Translations under genes and position numbers: made by a program
NCBI RefSeq assembly: GCF_013466985.1
Contig: NZ_CP059164.1
Location: 1,435,001 to 1,499,000, forward strand
Reading direction: 5' to 3'
Source of the DNA: Nocardioides ungokensis
Lineage (GTDB): Bacteria; Actinomycetota; Actinomycetes; Propionibacteriales; Nocardioidaceae
DNA length: 64,000 nt
The notes under the pieces: generated by a model
Told to the model about the DNA's origin: nothing
Seen by the model: only the letters and a program-made list of their open reading frames with translations
The model's database searches: none
In this document: in pieces, positions 36,685-44,525 of the stretch
Layout of the letters: every line of letters begins with the position of its first letter
How positions within the stretch are numbered: position 1 is the first letter of the stretch

Positions 36685-38523
36685 GTGAAGAGGCAGGGCG
36701 CACTCGGCCTGACCGTCCTGCTGATCGGCGGCGCCACCATCATCGGTGTCCCACTCCTCATGGTCATGGTGCTGATGGGCGGCGAGGCCGACCTTGGAGA
36801 TGTCTGCGCGCCCGGCTCCGACCCGGTGGATCTGGCAGCGGGCACAGCCGACGGCCTGGACAGGCAGCAGCTCGCCAACGCCTCGGCCATCGTCAGCGAG
36901 GGGTACGGGATGGCTGTCCCTCACCGAGCCATCGTGATCGCCCTCGCGGTCGCGCACCAGGAGTCCGGCTTTCGCAACTACGGCAACGACGGGCAGGGCA
37001 ACGACCTCGCCCCCGACCAGCTGGGCATCGCCGCGTCGCTCGACCTGTCGCACGAAGCCGTCGGGTCAGATCACGGCTCTCTGGGCATCTTCCAGCAGCA
37101 GTGGCCCTGGTGGGGCTCCATGCCCGAGCTCATGGACCCGGCCACAGCGGCCCGGAAGTTCTACCTGCGACTCCTCAGCGTCCCCGGGTGGCAGCACATG
37201 ACCGTCACCCAGGCCGGCCAGGCGGTGCAGCAATCCGCGTACCCCGACGCCTACACCGACGACGTCCCGGTGGCCGAGGCCATCCTGAACGGCGCCCCAC
37301 CCCAAGGAGACGTAGCGCAGACAGCCGCCTACTTCGGCGGCACCGCCAACGGCGGCTGCGGCGCCCAGGCCGCGGCCTTCACGGGCAAGGTCGCGTTCCC
37401 CCTGGCTCCGTGGGCGACGTACGTCGATCTCCAGAACTGGGGGAGCAGCGGCTCGCACTGGTCCTCCACCCACACGGGAACCGATCTCTCGACCGCCTGC
37501 GGCACGCCGGTCCGCGCCGCCACTGACGGGGTCGTGACAGTGCGAACCGACCAAGCCTGGGCAGGCAACTGGCTGGTCGAGATCAGCATTGGAACTGGGA
37601 AGCTCATGACGTGGTACGCCCACATGCAGTCCTTATCGGTACGCACCGGGGAACGCGTCTCCGCTGGTCAGGAGATCGGCGCCGTCGGCGACCTGGGCAA
37701 CGCGACCGGCTGCCACCTGCACTTCGAGGTACACCCCGACGGGGGAACCACAACCGTCAACCCCACTCCCTGGTTGCACCAGCACGCCGGCCACGACCTG
37801 GTGACACCCGTCTCCGGTGGAGGGGGTGGTCCTGAGCAGACCGGGGACGCGTTCACGGTCCTCACCGCGGCCGTTCCGGCGACGTTCTCGCCGGAAGCGG
37901 CCCGCGGTCAGTTCAACCGCTGGCTACATCAGGGCGCGGACGTATTGCTGCTTCACGGCGTCGCATCCCGCGATGTCGGACGCATCGTGGCCTCGCTCAA
38001 TGGCGACTGGGATGTCTGGCAGCCACCGGGGGAGCGCGGCACCTCCGCGATCGTGTGGGACGCCAGCAGGTTCGCGGCCACAAAACGCGGGGTCGTGCCC
38101 GGCCTCCGCTCCCCGGTGGACTCGACGTGGATGGCCTGGGCCCTGCTCGAGTCCGACCAGGGAACGCTGCCGGTGGTGTCGATGCAGATGCCAGTCCCTG
38201 CGTCAGCCAAGTCGTCGGGCGCCACATCGACCGTGACTCGCAAGCTGCAGCACATGGTCAGCGACATGAACGACGCCGGCTACCCGCCCGTCGTCGGGGG
38301 AACTTGGGCCACCCCGGGCACGCGCGGAGCTCGGCATCTCGAGCAACAGCTGCATGACGTGCAGCTCACGCTGAGCGGCGCGCCATCCCGGTGCGCTGAG
38401 GAGGGCCCTGGTTTAGATGCCTTCGCCTTCAATCCCGACTATCTGCACGCCGTCGATCGAGGCTGCACCGGTGGGAGTCATGGCGATCCCGAGGCAGCAT
38501 GGGCTGCGGTAGCCCCTCGATAG
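36685..38523 (+). CDS. T4SS wall hydrolase: lytic-like + M23 peptidase + degenerate EEP-fold C-terminus
   Basis: The 612-aa protein has a membrane anchor (LGLTVLLIGGATIIGVPLL). A lysozyme-like region with VAHQESGFRNYGND near residue 92 comes next. An M23 domain follows with HTGTDLSTACG near 262, WYAHMQSLSV and HLHFEVHPDGG near 344. Residues about 385-612 resemble the EEP fold but with all catalytic positions changed: VLTAAVP (Asn lost), LLHGVAS (Glu lost) and VVGGTWAT in place of GDxN. This end may bind rather than cut a phosphate polymer. It is the counterpart of the protein at 27088. The start is GTG. Confidence 0.75.
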   Translation: MKRQGALGLTVLLIGGATIIGVPLLMVMVLMGGEADLGDVCAPGSDPVDLAAGTADGLDRQQLANASAIVSEGYGMAVPHRAIVIALAVAHQESGFRNYGNDGQGNDLAPDQLGIAASLDLSHEAVGSDHGSLGIFQQQWPWWGSMPELMDPATAARKFYLRLLSVPGWQHMTVTQAGQAVQQSAYPDAYTDDVPVAEAILNGAPPQGDVAQTAAYFGGTANGGCGAQAAAFTGKVAFPLAPWATYVDLQNWGSSGSHWSSTHTGTDLSTACGTPVRAATDGVVTVRTDQAWAGNWLVEISIGTGKLMTWYAHMQSLSVRTGERVSAGQEIGAVGDLGNATGCHLHFEVHPDGGTTTVNPTPWLHQHAGHDLVTPVSGGGGGPEQTGDAFTVLTAAVPATFSPEAARGQFNRWLHQGADVLLLHGVASRDVGRIVASLNGDWDVWQPPGERGTSAIVWDASRFAATKRGVVPGLRSPVDSTWMAWALLESDQGTLPVVSMQMPVPASAKSSGATSTVTRKLQHMVSDMNDAGYPPVVGGTWATPGTRGARHLEQQLHDVQLTLSGAPSRCAEEGPGLDAFAFNPDYLHAVDRGCTGGSHGDPEAAWAAVAPR

Positions 38524-38557
38524 GGCTGCCGACCAAGCACGAGGCGAGGAGTCCGAA

Positions 38558-38836
38558 GTGGAACAAGGCAATGAACGACTGCCGTACTTCGGTGCCCCGC
38601 CAACGCGAACGCCGCGGCCCGCACGCACTGAGTCGGCGCTTCACGGCAAGCGCGTGATCTTGTCGACCCCTGATGGGTTCGTCTATGACATGCGTGCAGT
38701 GAGCGCGATCTATACGGCGTCAGATGCAGGAGACGTGGTCGACATCCTCACCGAGGAGGACTACTACCGTTGGATGCTCCGCCAGGTCGTGCCCACCCCG
38801 CAGCCGTTCCCCGCGCGTCTTGTATGGGTCGAGTAG
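38558..38836 (+). CDS. small acidic hypothetical protein, end of the plus-strand T4SS operon
   Basis: GTG 38558 is preceded by GCGAGGAG. The 92-aa soluble protein has a basic N-terminus and KRVILSTPDGFVYDMRAVS, YTASDAGDVVDILTEEDYYRW and FPARLVWVE, probably a small beta/alpha fold. The good ribosome binding site and 34-nt gap make it part of the operon. No family is recognised. Confidence 0.65.
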   Translation: MEQGNERLPYFGAPPTRTPRPARTESALHGKRVILSTPDGFVYDMRAVSAIYTASDAGDVVDILTEEDYYRWMLRQVVPTPQPFPARLVWVE

Positions 38837-38946
38837 CCCTTGACATCTTCGAGCCGCATCCGGCCGACCGATCAGCGCTCGGTGGCCCGCCAGTTGCCGT
38901 GCGTGCAGTCACATCATCCACACGAGGCTCCGCGCACCCCGGTGGA

Positions 38947-39405
38947 TTGTGAGGATCGAGCGGGTGGAGTTGAAGCCGTCGTATCCCGCGGCCGTCGGCG
39001 AGACAGGCGAGCCCTGACAGTGCGACCAGGAGCGCGAGCACCCGGGCATCGCCGTCTTGACTGCCGCGATCCCGACCGCGAACGCGAACAGCTCAGCCCC
39101 ATCGCGTAGGCGTGGTGTGCCGCTCGTCGCGCTCGGTCTTATTCTCATCGATCGGTCGTTGCTGTGGGGTGGCCGGCACCCTGCCGGCACGGGCCATGGT
39201 CGCCTACGCGGTCACCCGCACGGTGGCGATGCCTCAGATCGCCGACGACATCGGCAACTGGGCCCAGCCGCTGCGGCCGGTAGTACTCACCGCGGAGGGG
39301 CTACTCATCGTGATCACCCTCGGCCGCCATGCGAGCCCGCGGTCCGCCGTCTGGCTCACCCAGCGGCTGATCCTGTGGGCAGAAATGTGCTCGCGGCCGG
39401 CCTGA
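38947..39405 (+). pseudogene. remnant of a small membrane protein gene
   Basis: The right part, in the frame ending at 39405, reads ARAMVAYAVTRTVAMPQIAD, then DIGNWAQPLRPVVLTAEGLL and IVITLGRH. This is the helix pattern of small actinobacterial membrane proteins that share a SRTVGLPxxxDDIGNW motif. Earlier helices (RGVPLVALGLILID) lie in another frame and no start with a ribosome binding site is found. It looks like a decayed gene next to the conjugation operon; several frameshifts would be needed to restore it. Confidence 0.3.
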
Positions 39406-39541
39406 TCGCAACCGACTACTCGAGGGGCTCCTGGGGCGCCGGCTGATCGGCTGTTCGCCCTCACCGCCCGAAAGTAAGGTTCGCCCAGCAACATCGGCCA
39501 GCGCCACACGCGTCCCCAAGGTCTGCTGAAGTGCCCGATCG

Positions 39542-39817
39542 TCAGACGGCGAGATGCCTTGGTCCCAGATCCGAAGCCTCCGCGTCTCCCCGCACATCGC
39601 CTCCGGCCCCCGCCTGCCGTAGCCGGTCCAGCACCTCACGTTCGACCAGGATGGGAACGAAGTCCCGGATCGGCCGACCGTCGAACTCCTCCATCGCGTC
39701 GGCGATCGCTTGGTTGATCGTCGCGGCCCGCTGATGGGGGAGCCTGTGGCGCAGGCGCTGAGAGAGATGTTGCAGCGCCTGGGCTTCGCCCGACCCGGCG
39801 GTGGATGGCTCGCTCAC
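39542..39817 (-). CDS. three-helix-bundle domain protein
   Basis: The 91-aa product contains LQHLSQRLRHRLPHQRAATI, then NQAIADAMEEFDGRPIRDFV and PILVEREVLDRLRQ. This matches the small actinobacterial three-helix-bundle dimerisation family, whose hallmark is a variable helix followed by RxRDFxPxLVER. The start is uncertain; GTG 39817 is the best in frame. It faces away from the PH-like gene to its right, so the two may share a divergent control region. Confidence 0.55.
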   Translation of the reverse strand: MSEPSTAGSGEAQALQHLSQRLRHRLPHQRAATINQAIADAMEEFDGRPIRDFVPILVEREVLDRLRQAGAGGDVRGDAEASDLGPRHLAV

Positions 39818-39895
39818 GCTCCAGTGAAGCACCCCGACGGAGGCACACTCCATGCCCAGATCTGGGGGTCTCCGAGATCCGGCCCGGGCCTGGGT

Positions 39896-40450
39896 ATGTT
39901 CGCCTTGCTGTGGTCGACTCGCCGCATCCCAGTCACGCGCTTGGCCGGGATCGATGGTCGTGTCGAGTTCACTCTCGAGGGGCTCACGTTCCGGCGTTCC
40001 AAGTCGGCGGCCCTCGCCCGTGGCACCCGGCGGCTCCACCAGGTGGAGTGGGCACAGATCCTCGGTGCGGAGGTGGCCTGGTCGCGCAAGGGCCGTCCGA
40101 TCGTGCGCATCGCCGTCGTGGGCGCCCCGCGCGCGTCCCGGCACCGCGAGGATCCGCATGCGATCAAGGTCCCGCGCAAGTCGGTCGCAGAGGCCGGCGA
40201 TTTCGTGGAGCTCGTCAACGAGGAGATCGCACTGCGGCGACGGTGGCGGGCTGCTGCCCCCACCGGCCAGGGGCGGGCGCAGGACCCGTCCGACGGGGTC
40301 GAGGGCCCCCCGGACGGTGACGACGACAGCGAGCTGGCGCCGGGGGCGTGGAGCACGTCCGCCCGTGGGGCCGGCCACGAAAAGTCCCTCCCCAGTTCCA
40401 AGGTGACTACGTCAGGGCCTCTGCAGATGGCCCAGTTGGGCCATGCGTGA
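39896..40450 (+). CDS. PH-like domain protein
   Basis: From ATG 39896 the frame encodes 184 aa. The first 110 residues (RLAGIDGRVEFTLEGLTFRR, VEWAQILGAEVAWSRKG, IRIAVVGAPR-like strand) and the helix AEAGDFVELVNEEIALRR form the layout of bacterial PH-like domains seen in many small actinobacterial proteins. The acidic, Pro-rich tail is probably disordered. The frame remains open further upstream, but there it overlaps the three-helix-bundle gene on the other strand. The ligand is unknown. Confidence 0.55.
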   Translation: MFALLWSTRRIPVTRLAGIDGRVEFTLEGLTFRRSKSAALARGTRRLHQVEWAQILGAEVAWSRKGRPIVRIAVVGAPRASRHREDPHAIKVPRKSVAEAGDFVELVNEEIALRRRWRAAAPTGQGRAQDPSDGVEGPPDGDDDSELAPGAWSTSARGAGHEKSLPSSKVTTSGPLQMAQLGHA

Positions 40451-40488
40451 GCGAAGACGCTGACCTGTTTGGGAATCACCGCCCGGAC

Positions 40489-40510
40489 GTTCGTTGGCCG
40501 TTCATCCGCG
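40489..40510 (+). promoter_or_regulatory. PHO-box-like direct repeat upstream of pstC
   Basis: Two adjacent 11-nt units, GTTCGTTGGCC and GTTCATCCGCG, both begin with GTTC and are in phase. This matches the 11-nt direct repeat units (consensus close to GTTCACC plus four bases) bound by the phosphate regulator PhoP in Streptomyces. It ends 84 bases before the pstC start, which is suitable for activation under phosphate starvation. Confidence 0.6.
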
Positions 40511-40594
40511 CAGGGGTTTCAGTTCCCGGGTGGTCCCCGAGACTTCTCGCGGCTCAGCACGGTGCTGAACCCTTGAGGTGCCAGGAACGATCAG

Positions 40595-41614
40595 GTGACC
40601 ACCCTTCCTCTGCAGGACGTTCGCAACGACGCGGCTGACGACGTGCGGGCTCGCAAGATCTCGCGCCGCGCCACCGGCGCCGACGCCGTCTTCGAGCACG
40701 GTGCCCGGGCGGTCGGGGCCTCGGTGCTCGTCATCACCGGCGGGGTCGGGCTGTTCCTGGCCTGGCAGGCCTACCCGACGCTCCAGCGCTACGGGTGGGG
40801 CTTCTTCACCGAGACGCAGTGGCAGCCCGAGTCCGACGTGCTCGGGATCGCGGCGGTGCTCATCGGGACCTTCGAGGTCGCGCTGGTCGCGATGTTCTTC
40901 GCCTTCCCGCTGGCGCTGCTGACCGCGCTCTACATCAGCGAGTACGCGCCTGCCGCACTCAAGCCGACGTTGGTCTCGCTGGTCGACCTGATGGCTGCGG
41001 TCCCCTCGATCGTCTACGGCCTGTGGGGCTTCTTCCTGGTGATGCCGCGAGCCGCCGAGCTCGCGTTGTGGCTGCAGCGGCACCTCGGCTGGATCCCGAT
41101 CTTCCGCGTAGACGCCGACCCGGACGCCGCCGTCTGGGACGCCAGCCGGTACGTCTCGAGCGCGTTCTGCGCCGGCATCGCCGTCGCGATGATGGTGCTG
41201 CCGATGTCGTGCGCGGTGATGCGACAGGTCTTCTCCCAGACGCCGCAGGGCGAGAAGGAGGCGGCGCTCGCCCTCGGTGCCACCCGCTGGGGGATGGTCC
41301 GCGCCGTGGTGCTCCCGTTCGGCCGCGGCGGCATCATCGGCGGGACGATGCTCGGCCTGGGCAGGGCGCTGGGCGAGACCATCGCGGTCCTGCTCATCAT
41401 CTCGCCGGCCTTCGAGATCAAACCGCGGATCCTCGAGATCGGCACCAACACGGTGAGCGCCCTGATCGCGGGGCGGTTCGGCGACGCGAGCGCCGCGCAG
41501 CTCTCCGCGCTCCTGGCCGCCGGGTTCGTCCTGTTCCTGATCACCCTCGTCGTCAACACGATCGCTGCGGTGATCGTCAACAAGAGCCGCTCGGGCGCGG
41601 GAACGGACGCCTAG
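40595..41614 (+). CDS. pstC: phosphate ABC transporter permease PstC
   Basis: The 339-aa protein has six membrane helices (for example VLVITGGVGLFLAWQAYP and LAAGFVLFLITLVVNTIAA). The ABC-permease EAA loop is EKEAALALGATRWGM, followed by LGRALGETIAVLLII as usual for PstC. With PstA it forms the membrane channel for inorganic phosphate. GTG 40595 has AGGAA upstream. The gene is intact, is first in the pst operon and lies 4 nt before pstA. Confidence 0.9.
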   Translation: MTTLPLQDVRNDAADDVRARKISRRATGADAVFEHGARAVGASVLVITGGVGLFLAWQAYPTLQRYGWGFFTETQWQPESDVLGIAAVLIGTFEVALVAMFFAFPLALLTALYISEYAPAALKPTLVSLVDLMAAVPSIVYGLWGFFLVMPRAAELALWLQRHLGWIPIFRVDADPDAAVWDASRYVSSAFCAGIAVAMMVLPMSCAVMRQVFSQTPQGEKEAALALGATRWGMVRAVVLPFGRGGIIGGTMLGLGRALGETIAVLLIISPAFEIKPRILEIGTNTVSALIAGRFGDASAAQLSALLAAGFVLFLITLVVNTIAAVIVNKSRSGAGTDA

Positions 41615-41618
41615 GACC

Positions 41619-42884
41619 ATGACGACCGAGCTCCACGCCGACCCGACGGTCGGCACGACCCACCTGCCTGCACACGACGACGACACCGCGCCCCCGACCC
41701 CTCGACCGTCCCTGGGCAGGCCCAGCCCCGACGAGCGGTTCGCCGGCATCGGGTCGTGGGTGGCGGGCCTCGCGCTGGCCTGGCTGCTGACCCAGCGGAT
41801 GCTGCCGCTGGAGGGCGTGGCCTGGTTCCTGGTCGCCTGGTTCCTCTGCGGCCTCGCCGTGACGGCGGTGACCGCGGGCATGACCGGCGGTCTCGTCGAG
41901 GTCCGCGACCGGGTCGCCGGCGCGGTCGTGACCTGCGGTGCCCTCGTCGTGGGCGCGGCACTGGTCAGCACCCTCGTCTTCGTGGTGGCCCGGGGATGGC
42001 GCCCGCTGATGCACCTGAACTTCTTCACCGACGACATGGCCGGCGTCGGCCCCAAGGACCCCTTCGACCACGGGGGCGTGCTGCACGCGATCGTCGGCTC
42101 GCTGATCGAGCTCGCGCTGGCACTGGTCGTGACCCTTCCGCTCGGCATCGGCACCGCGGTCTTCATGACCGAGGTCGGCGGCCGGTTCGCTCGCGTCGTA
42201 CGCACCGTGGTCGAGGCGATGACGGCGCTGCCGTCGATCGTGGCCGGACTGTTCGTCTACACCGTCCTCATCGTCACGCTGGGCTACCCACGCTCCGGGC
42301 TCGCGGCGGGAATGGCGATCGCGGTGATGATGCTGCCGATCATCGCCCGAGCTGCCGACGTCGTGCTGCGCGTGGTCCCCGGCGGCTTGCGCGAAGCCAG
42401 CCTCGCCCTGGGTGCGAGCAGGTGGCGCACTGTCTGGCACGTCGTCCTGCCGACGGCGCGGCCGGGCCTGGCCACCGCGGTCATCCTGGGCGTCGCGCGT
42501 GGTGTGGGGGAGACCAGCCCGGTGCTGCTCACCTCCGGGGCCGCGGCGTTCCTGGTCACCAACCCCAGCGATGGCGTCATGAACTCCCTGCCGCTGTACA
42601 TCTACTCCACCGTGCGCAGTGGCGAGCCCGCTGCCATCACCCGGGCGTTCGCCGCCGCGACGGTGCTGCTGACGCTCGTCCTCGTCCTGTTCGTCACCGC
42701 CCGCCTGGTGGCTCGCCCACGCGGCAACCGCCGGACCCTGCGCAGCCGGCTGGCCCCGAGCGGCGGCTGGCGGAACCGGGGCTACGACATCGTCCGCGCC
42801 GACCCGCTCGTCGAGATGGGCCCCGTGCTGCCTGCCGATCCCGACAACCACTACCCGCCCACCTCGACCGAGGAGAATCGTTGA
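41619..42884 (+). CDS. pstA: phosphate ABC transporter permease PstA
   Basis: The 421-aa protein is longer than typical PstA (about 300 aa) because of an N-terminal extension with acidic and Pro-rich sequence (HDDDTAPPTPRPSLGRP) and extra helices (FLVAWFLCGLAVTAVTAG). The EAA loop EASLALGASRWRTVW and the motif GVARGVGETSPVLLTSG are characteristic of PstA. It pairs with PstC. Its TGA overlaps the TTG start of the next gene. No frameshift is seen. Confidence 0.9.
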   Translation: MTTELHADPTVGTTHLPAHDDDTAPPTPRPSLGRPSPDERFAGIGSWVAGLALAWLLTQRMLPLEGVAWFLVAWFLCGLAVTAVTAGMTGGLVEVRDRVAGAVVTCGALVVGAALVSTLVFVVARGWRPLMHLNFFTDDMAGVGPKDPFDHGGVLHAIVGSLIELALALVVTLPLGIGTAVFMTEVGGRFARVVRTVVEAMTALPSIVAGLFVYTVLIVTLGYPRSGLAAGMAIAVMMLPIIARAADVVLRVVPGGLREASLALGASRWRTVWHVVLPTARPGLATAVILGVARGVGETSPVLLTSGAAAFLVTNPSDGVMNSLPLYIYSTVRSGEPAAITRAFAAATVLLTLVLVLFVTARLVARPRGNRRTLRSRLAPSGGWRNRGYDIVRADPLVEMGPVLPADPDNHYPPTSTEENR

Positions 42885-44525
42885 ACCGCGTCCGCGTCAT
42901 CGCAGGGCAGGTGGTCGCCTTCCTGCTCGCGCTCGGCTGCGTCGCTGCCATGCCCGGCACCGCCAGCGCGACCGTCTACGCCCAGATCGAGGGCACCGGC
43001 TCCACCTGGTCGGAGCTCATCGTCCAGCAGTGGATCGCCGACGTCGACGCCAACGGCATGAAGGTCGTCTACACCGGCGGCGGCTCGACCAAGGGTCGCA
43101 AGGACTTCTCCCAGGACAGCACCGACTTCGCGATCTCCGAGATCCCCTACCAGGGCGTCGACGAGCAGGGCAACGCGGACACCAGCAACGGCCGCGACTT
43201 CGCCTACCTGCCGATCGTCGCCGGCGGCACCGCGTTTACCTACCAGCTCAAGATCGGCAACGAGCTGGTGCGCAACCTCCGACTCTCGGGCGAGACGTTG
43301 GCGAAGATCTTCACCAACCAGATCACCAACTGGGACGACCCAGCGATCACGAAGGACAACAACGGCCGCAAGTTCCCATCGCTGCCGATCACCCCGGTGG
43401 TCCGCTCCGACGGCTCCGGCACGACGGCTCAGTTCACCACCTGGCTGGACCACGAGTACCCGTCGATCTGGCGGCCCTACTTCGGCCGCTCGGGCCTGAC
43501 GTCGTACTACCCGAAGAAGAACGGCACCCGGATGATCAGCCAGGCCGGGTCGGACCAGGTGATGAACACGATCGCCGGGTTCGCGGGGAACGGAACCATC
43601 GGGTACGTCGAGTACTCCTACCCGGTCAACAAGGACTACCCGGTCGTCAAGGTCCTCAACCGGGCCGGCTACTACGTCGAACCGACCCAGTACAACGTGG
43701 CGGTCGCGCTGACCAAGGCGCGGATCAACCAGGACAAGAGCTCGCAGCTCTACCTGACCCAGATCCTCGACGGCGTGTACACCACCCGGACCCGCGGGCC
43801 TACCCGATCTCCTCGTACTCCTACATGATCATCCCGACCGGGGCCGATGACCCCCGGATGACCACCGCGAAGCGGCAGACCCTCGCGGACTTCATGTACT
43901 ACTCGCTGTGCGCGGGGCAGTCGAAGGCCGGCCCGTACGGCTACTCGCCGCTGCCCCTCAACCTGGTGCAAGCGGGCTTCCAGCAGCTGGCGAAGCTGAA
44001 GAAGGCCGACCCCGACGTCGACCTCACCGACCGCGACGTCACCAAGTGCAACAACCCGACCTTCGTGGCCGGGGACCTGTCGAAGAACCACCTGGCCCAG
44101 ATCGCGCCGCAGCCCGCTGCCTGCGACAAGGTCGGGGAGGGGCCGTGCGGCACGGCGACCGGCACCAACACGCCGTCCACCGACGACCCCAACGCACGAC
44201 CGCGACCGCCAGCGGGGATGACACCAGCGCTGGCGGCTCGGGCGGGGGAGCCGGCGGGGCCTCGGGGTCCTCGCCGGGCTCCGCGCCCGGATCCGGGGGC
44301 CCCGGTGTGGATCCCGAGACCGGGGCGGTGGTCGGCGGAGACCAGACCACGGCCGCCGGCGGTGCGATCTACGCCAACCCGACCGAGCTGGTCTCCTCCC
44401 GCGCCATCGACACACGGACGTTCGGCTGGCTGGCCGCGGTGGAGCTGCTCGCCCTGGTGCTGCTGCCCGGTCTGTACGTCGCGACCCTGCGCCGTCGCCG
44501 CTCGGTGAAGGCCGGTGGCCGCTGA
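42881..44525 (+). pseudogene. PstS-like phosphate-binding protein with C-terminal membrane anchor, two frameshifts
   Basis: TTG 42881 overlaps the pstA stop and has GAGGAG upstream. A signal peptide (VVAFLLALGCVAAMPGTASA) is followed by a PstS fold: IEGTGSTWSELIVQQW, YTGGGSTKGRKDFSQDSTDF, PVVRSDGSGTTAQFTTWL (phosphate-loop Ser/Gly region) and GTIGYVEYSYP. One base is missing near 43785 (before NPDPRAYPISSYSYM) and one near 44195. The tail is Gly/Ser-rich and ends with a membrane helix (AAVELLALVLLPGLYVATL) and RRRRS, so the protein is anchored at the cell surface. The restored length is about 548 aa. It would bind phosphate for PstCA. Confidence 0.8.

Noticed and set aside
40502..42851. Two long antisense frames across pstC and pstA
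   Set aside because: Shadows of intact transporter genes with EAA motifs on the plus strand.
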